Shown piece after piece: positions 33,601-44,929 of a stretch of DNA of 64,000 bases. The translations under genes and the position numbers were made by a program. This stretch comes from Chondrus crispus (Eukaryota > Rhodophyta > Florideophyceae > Gigartinales > Gigartinaceae), in NCBI RefSeq assembly GCF_000350225.1, contig NW_005178579.1, positions 110,620-174,619 on the forward strand, given 5' to 3'. The stretch's first letter is position 1; the number at the start of each line of letters is the position of its first letter. The notes beneath the pieces are model-generated. The model did not search any database and was not told where the DNA came from. It saw only the letters and a program-made list of their open reading frames with translations.

Positions 33601-33980
33601 TTCGTTCCGGTCATAGCTAGTAGAGATGTAACCGGACTCCATTTCAGCGGAAGCAGCCGTGTATCTCTCACTGCACTTTCGGACCCTTGCCGTGCCACGG
33701 TGTCTTCGACGTCTTGCACAGCACTAATGATTTCTTCACCTGTCTCTTAGAAATTGGACAGATCTCTATCACCTGAGGAGCTAGGAGACATTACTCTCGC
33801 ACTAATCTCAACCACATCCTGTAGCCCGGAAGCATTACGCTCGTGTAAGTGACCATTTGTTCCAGCATCATGTGATTCTGAAATGAGGGCTTCATCCCTT
33901 TGCCCACTTGAACGAGGAGTTGGCATCTGGAAAACTGTTCCTAAATTTTCTAGAAGAACGAGCATCCCTGCGCTGAACAA
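30680..33980 (-). pseudogene. TNP2/Plavaka-like transposase (broken)
   Basis: The minus-strand frames 33980-33747, 33719-32661, 32716-31028 and 31018-30680 join into one gene. The first pair is separated by one in-frame TAA (33747) and the last pair by one in-frame TGA (31028). The middle pair overlaps with a one-base shift at a run of six A near 32700. The core in the third stretch fits the TNP2 superfamily used by CACTA/Plavaka-type elements: FFLYSDGFTPH with the first acid, a long helix-rich insert, VVFLDCVGFIADHPA, then LGHTSNVTCHLCYF with a Cys-x2-Cys pair, and a helical C-terminal half. Known members cut and paste DNA flanked by terminal inverted repeats. The gene converges on the methyltransferase-SET gene, so the two may be cargo of one element about 6.8 kb long. 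Family assignment is from motif layout only. Confidence 0.6.
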
Positions 33981-34797
33981 GGTTACTACTCCATCGCTTC
34001 CGCTTCCTTTGAGTCCCTTTTTGCGACTTGAAAAAGCAGCTGCTTTTAAAGAATATGTCTGTTCGGAGGCTTTCTTCGACTAGGACATACACAGCTGGTG
34101 GAGAACTACGCACCTAGAACGATAAGAGGAAGAAAAAGGTTCCATAAAAGCCAAGACATGGTGTCTGTTTCTATTCGCCTGGTAATAACGTTACATGGAT
34201 GTGTACACGTTTCATTCCGACCGTTTCAGATGAATTTCATCAGTTTCACGCACTAAAGGGATCTCAAATTTGAGATCCATTTCGAATAAGATCTGAATGC
34301 GAGCAAAATTCCGCCTTGGAAAAATAACGTCAATTCACATATGAGCATTGGAGGGCGGGGTTTAGCGCGGCCAGGGATACGAACATTTGGGATCAGATTC
34401 GGACATGATTGCACGCTCAATTGAGTTTCCAAAGCTCATGTCTAGTCCCATCTCATAACCCCTTCGCTGTCTGTGCGAGTCCCCACTCAGATCTTCTACC
34501 AGGTAAGTGCGGCGTTTCTCGCCCCCTTCTCAGACTACCAGATTACTAACATCTTTGCTCTGCATTCCCCTGTTTTTCAATGATTAGGGCGCGCGCTTCA
34601 ATTACGTAGTCGAGTGCAGGTAAGCCATTCACAGTGCCTCTTAACGAGCATGCTTGTGTAGCAACAAGTACTAACCCAACCGCTATCTCCTCACGCATAT
34701 CACTGAGCTCTTCAACGTACGAATCATGGTCGTGCTCTCCTCTGCAACGATATCTGAAAGTAAGTAACTCACTGAGTCCGTCTACAGTCCTGAGCGC
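33981..34797. other. Spacer left of the copia element
   Basis: Contains a perfect 20-bp palindrome at 34259-34278 and a minus-strand frame (34546-34812) of 88 codons without recognisable motif, whose upstream end runs into the LTR. The right end of the transposase-bearing element should lie here, but no terminal repeat was recognised. Confidence 0.4.
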
Positions 34798-35058
34798 TGT
34801 GGAAATCGCCACTTGGAACAGGAGTTCTGGGGAAATCTGCCGACGACCGCCAGATAGTTTACTATACCCGAATCCACAAACGACTCGAAAGAGTACTGTA
34901 TCCTGTGTTCCTAGAAATCGTCTACCTGTATTCGCTACTCGAAGGCCGGCAGGCCTTATATACTAAAAGGGGAGTGTCTTGTTATCATAACACACGCCGA
35001 CAGCGTGGAGATGTGTGCATACCGTTGTATTCTGGTAATATCATCCACACGATTCACA
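34798..35058 (-). repeat. Copia 3' LTR
   Basis: Direct partner of 41394-41653; because the element reads on the minus strand this is the downstream LTR. It contains a clear TATA-like motif (TATATAAGG on the minus strand, near 34953-34962) also present in the partner. The polypurine tract expected next to it is weak: the adjoining internal sequence on the minus strand is TTTGAAAAAAGTG. Confidence 0.93.
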
Positions 35059-35176
35059 ATAGCACTTTTTTCAAACGTGTAACAAGACACTTCTTCGTGA
35101 ACTTTGCCGCAGAGGGTGCAAGTTCGTTCAAACATATCTAAACATTACTAACCGGATAATTTCGTGATGTAAAGCA

Positions 35177-35734
35177 TCAGTTTCTGATGATCCATTGCTT
35201 CACTTTGAGCACATGCTTTGCAGAGGTGAGCAGTTTCATCAAAGAAGAACCAGATTTGGTCTTCGTCAGACCGTCGGCAATCATGTCCTCCTACGCTACC
35301 AAGCCGATTTTGGAGATCTCATGACGGTTGTAGGCCTGGCGAACAGCAGCGATATCGATGAGTAATCGACGTTCTGTGGTCTTCGATGTCTTCGTGATTG
35401 TGTCGAAGATCTGCTTTGAGTCCGTGAGTACATACAAAGGAATTCGTTTGGAGTAAATTGTTTCTAAATCATGTCAAAGCATAAACGCTCGATCGAACCC
35501 GCCTGCAAAAGCAAATATTTTTCCTCCCATTATCGATCGGACAACCCTTCTGGACTTCTTGCTAGAAAAATCGATCACATGGGAAGAATCGGAGGCATCA
35601 CAGAGTAAAATCACAAATCCGAGTTGAGAGCTACAATCCGAGTTTGTCCCAAATGCAGCATCTGCATATACTCGGATCTGCAACGTGCTTGTGTTTAAGG
35701 GCCTGACGCGCAATGGAAAATGATTTTTCTTCAC
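35177..35734 (-). pseudogene. Copia RNase H
   Basis: Translation gives the copia RNase H pattern: RVYADAAFGTNSDCSSQLGFVI with the first catalytic Asp, HVIDFSSKKSRRVVRS, then after one in-frame TGA (35474-35476) LYVLTDSKQIFDTITK and TTERRLLIDIAAVRQAY, and after an in-frame TAG ADGLTKTKS. The TGA stands where the family usually has Arg and could be a CGA-to-TGA change. It degrades the RNA strand during reverse transcription when intact. Confidence 0.85.
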
Positions 35735-37169
35735 GTACTTGATGCAGGTGTTGAATTCCTTGACCTTTTGCTGATCGAGAAATTCTTCTGTGACTTGTGC
35801 GGCCTTGTTGGCGTAGCAAGAAATGTCCGGCCTTGTATGTGTGATCCAGGCCAGTGCAGCCCCAGAGCTACGAAAAGCATCAAAGTTGGCATCGTCGGCA
35901 ATAGTTGTATCCTCTCGATGTGGTCCGGTTGGTCTATCACAAAGCCATCGACAGGTATCGTTTCAATTTTCATACCATAGAATTCCACGTTATCCCATTC
36001 TCTCGGTCTAGAGTCGAACCTTTCTAACGTAGCCTCGATTAGACGCTGCAATTTAGCATTTCCACACAGCAGGCCATCATCGACAAGCATGCCCATAAGG
36101 CCTTCTGCTTCGCTTTCGTGTCCGGGTTTAACATATAGCGAAGAATCTCCGGTCATCGATTCCATACCTAGATCCTTCTTGGCGTGTCGATCAACTGTCA
36201 CATTCCAGTAATCGCCTGCATCTGTTGTTCCGTAGATTGGCTTTACCAATTTCAGTTTTCACCTTCGGAGAGAGAAAATAGTGCGGCGTCCCTTGGCTTT
36301 GGTTGAGGAAAGAGCTCACGGGAAAGACAATCGTCACTCTGCGTATAAGCCTGAGTCACGTCGTGGCTGAATACACGGTATCATTGCGATGCAGCAAAGG
36401 ACACTATAATGCGCACGGAGCTCTGCCGAAGTGACGTAACGTTGTGCATAATGAAATCCTTCTCTCTGTCGGAGAAACCCTGTGCGACGAAACGAGCCTT
36501 TGGGGTTTCGTCTTTTGTGCCCACTTTTTTTAGTGTGAGGACAAAGCGGCCTCCGCGTATGTTGGCATTCTTCGGTAGCAATACCTTTGGGATCTTCTCC
36601 CAGACTCGACGTTTTTCCAGCCCTTCTACTTCTTTCTTTTTCGCCATTAGGAATGCATCACTTGTACGACGGAGATCAGATGGTGCAATCATCTCTGTAG
36701 TATGTACTACACTGTCCATGAAGAACTCATCAGATGATATGGCGCTTTCGTCAGGCCGCGTTGAGAACAAGTCTTGCAGCGGGTCTCTTAAAGAGTCTAG
36801 CCAAGCATCTGACGCTTGTGCCGGTGATAAGCTTCCGATTCGGTAGTTATCGGCTCCGGCAGACATTAGAGGCCCTTCCAGATCAGAAAGCTCATCCGCG
36901 GTGGGCCGTCGGTAAGCCTTTACCTTGTCAATGGACAACTGCGTGATGCGACCCTCGTTCTCAATGAACACAGCCTTTCCCTTCATGTCTAGAACGCGAA
37001 ATGGTCCGATCCACTTGTTTAGTGGGGGCTCCTTGTAAACTAAGACTTCGGAGCCGATGCCAATGTCATGATGAGCGGCGGCGATCACATTTGATTTCAG
37101 CGCTGTCGTGAAGCGATTCTGAGCAATCTCCTTGGACATGTCCTTTCGTGCCGCCTGCATTGCATTCAT
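35731..37169 (-). pseudogene. Copia integrase tail and reverse transcriptase
   Basis: The frame 37169-36381 begins with the C-terminal end of integrase and runs into the N-terminal part of copia reverse transcriptase: EVEGLEKRRVWEKIPKVLLP, RGGRFVLTLKK, KARFVAQGFSDREKD. After a break, 36249-35731 contains KPIYGTTDAGDYW and the palm motif MLVDDGLLCG (LVDD near 36076-36087, in place of the usual YVDD), then WDNVEFYGMKIE. Frameshifts separate the pieces. Confidence 0.87.
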
Positions 37170-37996
37170 CCTTTGAACTTGACCGGGTAGCTGATCAAGC
37201 CTGCAAGGAGGATTCGTGGCATAACGCCAAAGACGAGTAAGCTTGGAACTAGCCCTTTGGGGCCAGCGGTATCATTCATGGCCTTCTTTGCGAGTCTTAG
37301 GGCGTCGTTCAATGGTATATCTAGGTTAGTAGCTCGTACTTTCCGGAAAATACGTCGTAAGAAGTGATGGTGCCGTTCTCCTATGCCCAAACTGTTATGA
37401 CTCTCGACGCCAGATAAGCTCAGTTTAATCCCAGCCATGCTTGTATATGACAAGAATCTCCTTGAGCGAAACTGAGGGCCTTGATCGGCATGGATCTCAT
37501 GCGTATGCCCGATGTAAGGGGCAACTCAAAGCATGACATAAGTATTCCGCACATTGTCGGCGGTCTTTTCGGGGAGGAATGCAGCTGCACTAAACTTCGT
37601 ATCCTTGTCTACCATATGCAGGACTGCCATCCCATCTAAGAACATGATATCTATACACAGGCACCCATTGAATACTACATCTTCTGGAGGCAGTGCCGTA
37701 CGGAAACGACTAGGAGCAGCCATGTTTATTTGGCAGACGTTTCATTCCGATGCGATCCTCTCCAATTCCTTGAGATCGGAGGGAGTCGTATGAGAGTCGT
37801 CAGCTCGCTTCAGCATCGAGTAAAGGCGTCCAGACTTCGGATGAAAGAAGTGGTAGTGTAACTTGCGTAGTTCTTCCGATGTGAAGAATGTTTCGTAGTA
37901 CCATTCCAAGTAGAGATGTCCCAACTTTCTCGTGAGAGGCAATGACCAAATGTGACTCTTACACACGAGCATATCGTTGGCTGTATCGACATTCAT
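37166..37996 (-). pseudogene. Copia integrase
   Basis: One frame interrupted by two TGA codons (37742-37744 and 37526-37528). It starts with the pre-integrase zinc-binding segment ELRKLHYHFFHPKSGRL and IASE, where the next codon, expected to be the first Cys of a Cys-x2-Cys pair, is TGA followed by NVCQ. The catalytic core has CIDIMFLDG (first Asp), HADQGPQF (second Asp) and GIGERHHHFLRRIFRK (Glu). The second TGA replaces what is probably Trp. Confidence 0.87.
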
Positions 37997-37997
37997 C

Positions 37998-38609
37998 TTA
38001 TGCTAGAAAGTCTAAGCCAAGAAGGAGCGCGACATCCACAACTACTACTTCGATACAAGGGCACAGAACGTGGCTCTCGTTGATGGGTATCCTAATCTGA
38101 ACACGACCAAGACCTACGTGTCGACGATTACCAAACTTAAACATGGCAGGTCGATTTTGCGTGGTTGGTTTGAACTCCTCTCCAATGTGTCTGAAGTAAG
38201 CCATGGCTTGCTGTTTACCAAAAACAGACTTCTGAGCTCCTGTATCAATGCATGCGCCTAGGAATTCGACCTTCGTGATACCGCCGGATTTGTGTTCGCA
38301 CTTTAGTATTGAAGCTTCCTCCCCGTCGTACACGACGAAGACAAATCCATCTTCGTCTTCCTCTTGAAGACTTATGTGCTGTGAAGGGCACGTAGTGGTT
38401 ACCTCTTCATCGGTCTGCACCTCACGTTGTGAAGTGAAGTTGACCTCGTACTCATTAGATTCCCTCAGGATACACTCAAATATCTCTCGATCTGTTTGAT
38501 CTTTAGGAAAATCTTCCTCGTCTTCACCTTCCTGCGCCACGGACGAGCAAGAGCCGTATACTTGTTGGCATAGATGGGCAAGAACTACATGCACTGCTCG
38601 ATCTGCCAT
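37998..38609 (-). pseudogene. Copia protease
   Basis: The frame encodes an aspartic protease with the active-site motif CIDTGAQKSVFG and the later hydrophobic ALLLGLDFL. The frame is open further upstream in the minus direction and includes a zinc knuckle at 38676-38717, CLNCDDKSHTIRDC, which has all four ligands (Cys-x2-Cys-x4-His-x4-Cys). The link to the integrase frame is broken by one base near 37998. Confidence 0.85.
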
Positions 38610-38675
38610 GTTCTTCCTCTCTTGAAAGTAGCCGAGTTTGTTCGCGGCAGATTTAGCTGCATTGATCGGTTTGGG

Positions 38676-39961
38676 ACAGTCACGAATAGTATGTGACTTG
38701 TCGTCGCAATTGAGGCATCCTTAGATGCTAAGCGGATCAAAGCTAGGCCTTTGCCTAGAGGAGACCGTGCTCGTACTTCGGGCATCGTGGAAAAAAACGA
38801 TTGCGGGACGGGTGCCGGGCATACTGCGTCGGACCGGCGAATAGGATTCCTGGGACATCGTCTTCATTACGTAGCTCCTCAGACTTCGTCGCAGCATCTC
38901 GCAAAATGGCCCGTTTTGCTTCCCTTTGAAGCTGCAGGGCTGCTTCCAGTTCTCCGTATAGCTGTTGGCATGTCAAGCTATGTGTCGCCACTCTGCTCAG
39001 CGGTTCATGAGACCAGCTGGACCCAACAACTGCGTTACGGAGGAACTCAACCTGGTGGGCGTCGCCGCGATGAGAAAGTGGCCCTTTTCTCGACAATTTG
39101 GTAATGATCTTGTATATCTTAGACAGTGCGGCGGACTCGTCTAGTCCTTCAGTAGTAAAAGTCGAGATCCGAAGATTGTTCAAGTAGTTCGTCACTCGGG
39201 CTTGTCGCACTGGCGAGTTATATTCCTTGTCAATAAGGTCGATAGCTTGCTGGAAGGATGTCGCGTAGCCATCGACACGGTCAAGATAGAACCTCTTTGC
39301 GTCTCCAGACAACAGATTGTGCATGTATTGGAGCTTTTGAGTCTGGGATAGAGCTTAGTCGCGACAAACTTGCATGTAATTGTCGAAAAATCCATCCAAG
39401 ACTCACCTAGGGCGCCACTAAAATTTTTGTCCCTGTACTTGAGACGCATGGCAATATTGTGTGCGACGCGGTCGGGAGCGCTGGCGGCGGAAGTGGGGAA
39501 GACTGGAGCCTGTGAGTCAGCCGACGGCTATTTTCTGTTTGAGAGAGGTCAGCTCTCATTCTTCGACCTGCCGCCATTATTTCTGAGACAATTTCGATAG
39601 CGGCCTGCCGATCTTCCTGCTCCTCATACACGTTGTGAGCTAAAGTCATCATGATGGGGCGTGATGAGTGTTGCTGCATATTTGCCCCATGTGCTTCGAG
39701 AAAGTTGCGCAACTCGTTACAGATGGCCGGGAGCTCGCAGAGTTCCTTCGAGAAAAGATCGGCCGGGGGAAACATATCTGCAAACATGTGCAATAGAGAG
39801 ACTCCATGAATCACATTTGCAGCTTCTAAGTGACGAATGGAGGTGACAAACGCCGTTTGTTTGTCGTTGAGATCAGCCACATTGACATGCGGCATGAATC
39901 GCACTTCGGGTTGTGGTGCAGATTCCGAAGACGTAGCTGCGTGCGAAGCCTGTTCCGACAT
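38676..39961 (-). pseudogene. Copia gag
   Basis: Starts MSEQASHAATSSESAPQPE at 39961. The first 184 codons are open (to 39407), then a frameshift near 39400 and a stop near 39360 interrupt it. It continues as the typical copia capsid segment (KYRDKNFSGALGESWMDF, then YMHNLLSGDAKRFYLDRVDGYA) in frame 39324-38755. The zinc knuckle that ends Gag is at 38676-38717. When intact it forms the particle that packages the RNA. Confidence 0.82.
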
Positions 39962-41393
39962 TCGAAGTGTCGAGCCCGTGCGGGCGTTCGGTATCTTGGC
40001 AGTCTTCTAACTTGAAAGGGTACTCCGACCCTTGGCGCCCTGTTGTCTACAGGGGGAGTCCTTCAAGGACTATCCCTTCAAGTTGAAGGGATACCGTCCC
40101 AGGACGGGAAGGTCTGACCTTCGGCACCCGGAGACCGTCCGGGTCGGAAACGATTTCAGCTGTCTACCTAGTTCGGCGTTCGCGGAGCGGGCGCGACGAT
40201 CCTTACCGGAGGTCCACAGCAGCCACTACACAGGCGAAGGCTGTCTGCTCCCTTGCAGGAAACTTGCGCGACGCGACTAGATTAGTTTCTCAAACTCTCC
40301 TCCGTCGGTACAACACCTCGTCCAGATCGGTCGCTGTGTGGCCACCAGGCCTTTCGACCAACACCGTTATCCGCCCACTGCCTAAGCAGCAAACCGGTGG
40401 GGATCCACTAACGCTTCCTTTCCTTTGGTTCAAGTTGCCACCTTCGCTATCGCTCTCAGGGTAGGGAGCTGTCCGCTAGTCTAGTCGTTGGTACTTGGAA
40501 GGGTACGCTTGGAGTTCACTCACTAACAGCCGCGGTCGCCGAGATCTCAGTCACGTTCCAGGATGTTTGGGCAGGTCTAGTGCACGAGCAGCACGAGATC
40601 CGGATTTCAGGGAGCAGAGGCACGAACGCACGAAGATAAAAAACGGGCGCGCGGGGGCAGTTTAGTTTGCGATCGGCAGCAGCACGGCCCCTGTAAGGCG
40701 GTGGTGTGTTGGCGGCGGCCCGGAGGCAAGCGCGGCGGCGGGACGGCGGCAGCGCAGTGGCAGGGAGGCGCCCTTGTAGGGGCGAGACGGCAGCACAGTG
40801 GAAGCGGAGCGGCCTTGAGATGGTGGTACGCGGGCGGCAGCGCGGCGGCAAGCACAGAAGCGAGGTGGAGGCACAGAGGCAGCGCGGATGCTTAGGCGCA
40901 GCGGCAGTGCCAGTGCAGAGCGGGGGCGAGGCGGTACGCGGGCGGCGGCGCGGCGGTAGTATGGCGGCGGCGGCGCGGCAATACGGCGGTGGCGCAGCGG
41001 TATTTCGGCGCCGGCGCGGCCGTAGTACGGCGAGGGCGCGGCGATATTCGGCGGCGGCGCGGCGGTACTACGGCGAGGGTGCTGCGGCGGTAAGGCGGCG
41101 GCGCGGCGTCAACGAAGCGAGGGGTCGGCAGCAGTACGGCAGCGGGGCGGTGCTGGTTACAGTGGCACAGCACGTAAGCGATAGAGTAGCCGAAAACAGA
41201 GGGCGAAGGCGGAAAAAGAGGGAAACGCAGCGGCGAGTGGGGAGAAAGTGAGCACAAGGGAAAATAAAAACGGAGCCCAGCGCGTACGGGTCCGGTGAAG
41301 TGTTGCAGCAGGAGTATGCCGAACGGTAAAACATAAAAACGAGAGATCGGGGTTAGGGTATTTCTGTTCGCAGGACGAAGATTTAATTTCGAA
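39962..41393 (-). other. Copia leader with hairpin cluster and GC-rich repeats
   Basis: This is the untranslated leader between the 5' LTR and gag, unusually long at 1.4 kb. It has two notable parts. At 40038-40143 six short stem-loops stand almost back to back. At about 40640-41160 the sequence is built from degenerate GCGGCGGC-type repeats. No conserved primer binding site was recognised next to the LTR at 41393. Confidence 0.75.
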
Positions 41394-41653
41394 TGTGGAA
41401 ATCGTCACTTGGAACAGGGGTTCTGGGAAATCTGCCGACGACCGCCAGATAGTTTACTGTACTCGAGTCGACAAATGACTCGAAAGAGTACTGTATCCTG
41501 TGTTCCTAGAAATCGTCTACCTGTCTTCGTTACTCGAAGGCCGGCAGGCCTTATATACTAGAAGGGGAGTGTCTTGTTATGATAACACACGCCGACAGCG
41601 TAGAGATGTGTGCATATCGTTGTATCCTGGTAACATCATCCACACGATTCACA
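41394..41653 (-). repeat. Copia 5' LTR
   Basis: Direct partner of 34798-35058 and the upstream LTR in the minus-strand direction. It carries the same TATA-like motif (TATATAAGG on the minus strand) and ends. A dozen or so substitutions and one-base indels separate it from its partner by eye. Confidence 0.93.
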
Positions 41654-42377
41654 GCGCCATATGTGCAACAACCAGTACTAACCGAAGCGGCGTCCGTGTT
41701 CCTAAGTCTTCTCACTTCGTTCTACCGACTTTGCGATGATGATAGTCTGATAGAAAGTAGATAGTTGTAAGTACGTTTACCTGAAGTAGGATATGTCCAA
41801 ATTGTACATATCCTACTTCAGCTTTACTTTGAGCCACTCGAAGGGGGCATTGAATGCCCCCTTCGAGTGGCTCAAAGTAAATGGCAACCTCGCTGCAGGT
41901 ACAGTGGGCTGCAATGCAGCTCACTGCACCGGCAGTGACGACCCCCATATTTCGTGCGATATGCCACCCTATGAGCACTGCACATGGATACCCAGATTCC
42001 GCCCAGGGGCAGCATGGGACGCTACCATTTTTCGCCCGTGGGCACAGATGTAGGCCCAATTTCACTACCCAGTAGTGCCATATCGGGCAGCATCTTGTAG
42101 TCTAATACACTGCCCAGACGGGACGCCATGGGAGCAAACATTAAGATTATATATCCGCCCGCAGGCGAATTGTCATTGTACGTAAAAGCACCTGTGGGCG
42201 CCGCACATAGTGCACAAATTACAGCCCATGGCCGTATTCTAGTCCAATCAAACAACGCGTACTGGCGCGAAAAAGAATTAACCAAAGATCGTCCAGAGGC
42301 AACTTCTTTGAGGCAGATTTTGCGACATTGCGGGTGATTTTTTGAGTCAAACGTTTTGAGCCCGTGGGCAGAAAAAA
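41654..42377. other. Palindrome-bearing spacer
   Basis: Contains two abutting perfect inverted repeats at 41781-41821 and 41823-41881 (see separate entry). Minus-strand frames at 41712-42065 and 42022-42387 lie next to a gypsy fragment but have no recognisable motif. Confidence 0.45.
41781..41881. repeat. Two abutting perfect palindromes
   Basis: First palindrome: arms 41781-41796 and 41806-41821 (16 nt, exact, 9-nt loop). Second: arms 41823-41851 and 41853-41881 (29 nt, exact, a single base between). They are separated by one base and are unrelated in sequence. Confidence 0.93.
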
Positions 42378-42880
42378 TCAAACGCAAAAATTTGGCTGAA
42401 ATTGGCCATTTTGACCTTCCTGTGAATTGTCAGCCACGTCTTGCACTTTGGAGTCAATGTGCTGCATCGCCCACGACTGCTTGAAGGTGGCTGCATTGAT
42501 AGGGCGCAGGTCAACTTTTACGCGCATTTTAGCTTTAGACCTTGGCTTTGGCACCATATTAGGTGCTGCCAGCCACTCAACCGTCGGATTGGGCCGCAAA
42601 AACTCCATGGCCACGAGCTGTTTTATGTAGACGTTTTGGAAGGCGCGCTGATAAGCTGGGTACCGCCTCACTTTTACCATCGCCGCACGCTTGTGAGTTA
42701 GCAATTCTACTCTCATTGGCGGACATCGGCTGGGTCGGATTTCCTCAGCCGTATTTGAAAATCATACGATGCTTGTAGATGATTTTGCGCAGCGCTGTAG
42801 CACCCTTGTCGGAAGGGCCTTGTTCTAACCAAAATTGGGCCAAGTTTGATGCGAATTGTCGGAAAACGTCGCCCGCTACA
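42378..42880 (-). pseudogene. Ty3/gypsy reverse transcriptase fragment (N-terminal part)
   Basis: The minus-strand translation gives KHRMIFKYG, then after a stop and shift VKVRRYPAYQRAFQNVYIKQL, MEFLRPNPTVEWLAAPNMVP and VKVDLRPINAATFKQSWAM. This is the segment leading into the fingers of gypsy reverse transcriptase (family pattern xVxPRRYPPxxxxFLxxxIxxL, LVPKxxxxxRxxVDLRxVNxxT). The palm with the catalytic YxDD is absent, so the copy is truncated at its 3' end. Confidence 0.8.
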
Positions 42881-44018
42881 GCTGCTGGGGAAATTTTTAT
42901 AGCCGCTGCCAGTCTCATTTTTTCAGGTAAGATTGCGTGACATATGAAACAGATTAATAGAGAAGAAAATAGAATTGCAATAGACCCTATTACAATATTC
43001 CACGCCGCAAGATTTATTGTCCATGCAAGTCGATCATTGGCATCCTAGCATGAGCGGCACGTAATTGGGAATACTGAATATGAAATGTTCAAGTGTAGTA
43101 GAACTGTACTCAGAGGGTTTTGGAAACCCCTTGGAGTACCGTTCAACTACCCTTATATGAGCGGCGCATTCTATGAATATGTGAGTCGAGAAGCTCTCTT
43201 AGATCCTCGAAAAGTACCCCTTGCCTGTGTAAATTGAAATTGAGGAACTGTATATTGTGCAGTCATGGTTCGGATACTGCATCTCGCTGCTTTGTAGCGT
43301 ATCGTGTCAGGAATGTGGCATATGGCTTCTCAAGCATCGCATCAATCTCCAAACACAATAGTTTATCACAAGCTAAAACAGAGGCACAGAAAAGAGTCAT
43401 TGCCACAAATCTCAATCTCATTGCCCCACGCATTAGCTCGTCACAAAAAACAAGCAAACGAAATCCTCCCCAGACTTACAAATCCCATAGCCGTCGACTA
43501 TTTAAGACTGTAGTCATTTCGATGTCCACATTTCACCAATTTGCAGCCGTCATGTAGCCGGTAACACCACGGCGGCCTTTCTAAGGGGCGAGGACATTTG
43601 AAATCGTATCTTCATCCTCTGTGCTCCGCATGGAAACGAGCTGCGTTCGAATTCATGGTCGCGCATGAATTACATGGATTTACACTCGCGCTGTGTGCGT
43701 GCTCTGTGTTAATTTCTTTCTTTGATAAATTCCATGTTCTTGGCCTAGTCTGTTGCATCTGAAATCATCTGATCATGTTGTACAGAACTTTTTTTCGCCC
43801 AGCAAACAGTCTGCTCTAGTGACACCAACTCCTTCGTACTCATCGTACGCATGATGCATGCATCCACACGATACATGGATTAATTTACAAAACGCAAGCA
43901 CCGAAACATAAGACATTCTTGATAGTGCGTCTCGCCTCTCACGCCCCTCTCTTTTAGCGGCTCATTTTCTTGTCGCAACTCCTTGTACTTATCTTCATAT
44001 GTCTTTCTTGCAGTGCAA
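42881..44018. other. Spacer up to assembly gap
   Basis: About 1.1 kb without a recognised gene. It may include further decayed sequence of the gypsy fragment to its left, but no motif could be read. Confidence 0.4.
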
Positions 44019-44118
44019 NNNNNNNNNNNNNNNNNNNNNNNNNNNNNNNNNNNNNNNNNNNNNNNNNNNNNNNNNNNNNNNNNNNNNNNNNNNNNNNNNN
44101 NNNNNNNNNNNNNNNNNN
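44019..44118. other. Assembly gap of exactly 100 N
   Basis: One hundred undetermined bases. The round length suggests a placeholder rather than a measured gap, so distances and joins across it are uncertain. Confidence 0.98.
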
Positions 44119-44929
44119 TAGTCAGAACAGACAAGCAGTACTTGTTGGTTCTGACTAAGGAACCCCTATTATGAGATTGTCGTTAGTATCAGCATCGAGC
44201 TTACCTTCGTCTGAAGTGTCGAATCTTGATGAAAATAACTGTCCTGCAGTTCCACATCGCCAATCACTCTTCTAAGCTATGTAGATTATGCCAACGATCA
44301 AGTCCTGTGCCTGAAAACCATGGGTACGTATATCTGTGCAGCAGATTGTCCCGCATGAATCAGCAATGATGCAAAATTTTCCTTGGGAAATGACCTCTTC
44401 AAATTCATTTTCCAGTGCAAAGTTGAGGCCTGGTCGTGAGCGGGCACTCAGAAGACACGAGCAACAATTGAGTTACAAAATCACCATTGTGTCATTCAGC
44501 TGGAAGACATAAAACACTACCACACAACAAGCGCACGCGTTCTCTGCTTCTGTAGAGATGAAGAAATGAATATGAGGCACGATCAGTGGAGACGAGATCG
44601 GATGTGAAAAGATGAGTTGTGAAATATCGGTTGTGGGAGGGTGTGTCCTTGTAAATCGCGGTGAGGACGACGGAAAGTTCTTGGGTGGTCTATCCTGGCC
44701 GATGGTCTCACAAATGTTGTAGCAAACTTCCAGTTTACCTGTTCGGAACACTTGCCTCACGTAGTCCATAGATGATTGGAAGAAGTGGTGCTTCGGGAGC
44801 ATAAGCGACCCCCGCATCTCACAGCACTCGGAGGATAGTTTCCATCCGGGTGACACGCACCGACAGAGTTGTTGAGTACACAATGAATTCTTCAAGGACG
44901 AGAAATCCGTATTACCGTTTCGCTTTGGG
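44119..44929. other. Spacer right of assembly gap
   Basis: About 800 bp. The only sizeable open frame (minus, 44473-44895) shows no motif and overlaps low-complexity sequence. Nothing recognised. Confidence 0.4.

Larger units (their letters stand above)
34798..41653 (-). mobile_element. Ty1/copia LTR retrotransposon, complete outline, coding region decayed
   Basis: Two direct repeats of about 260 bp (34798-35058 and 41394-41653) bound the element. Each begins TGTGGAAATCG and ends ACGATTCACA on the plus strand, so the ends are TG...CA. The four bases GCGC flank both outer ends (34794-34797 and 41654-41657) as a target-site duplication. On the minus strand the order is gag with a zinc knuckle, protease, integrase, reverse transcriptase, RNase H, which is the copia order. 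Several stops and frameshifts make it non-autonomous. The two LTRs differ at a modest number of positions, so the insertion is older than the gypsy element in this window. Confidence 0.93.

Noticed and set aside
44473..44895. 140-codon minus-strand frame right of the assembly gap
   Set aside because: No motif, and it lies among degenerate gypsy sequence.
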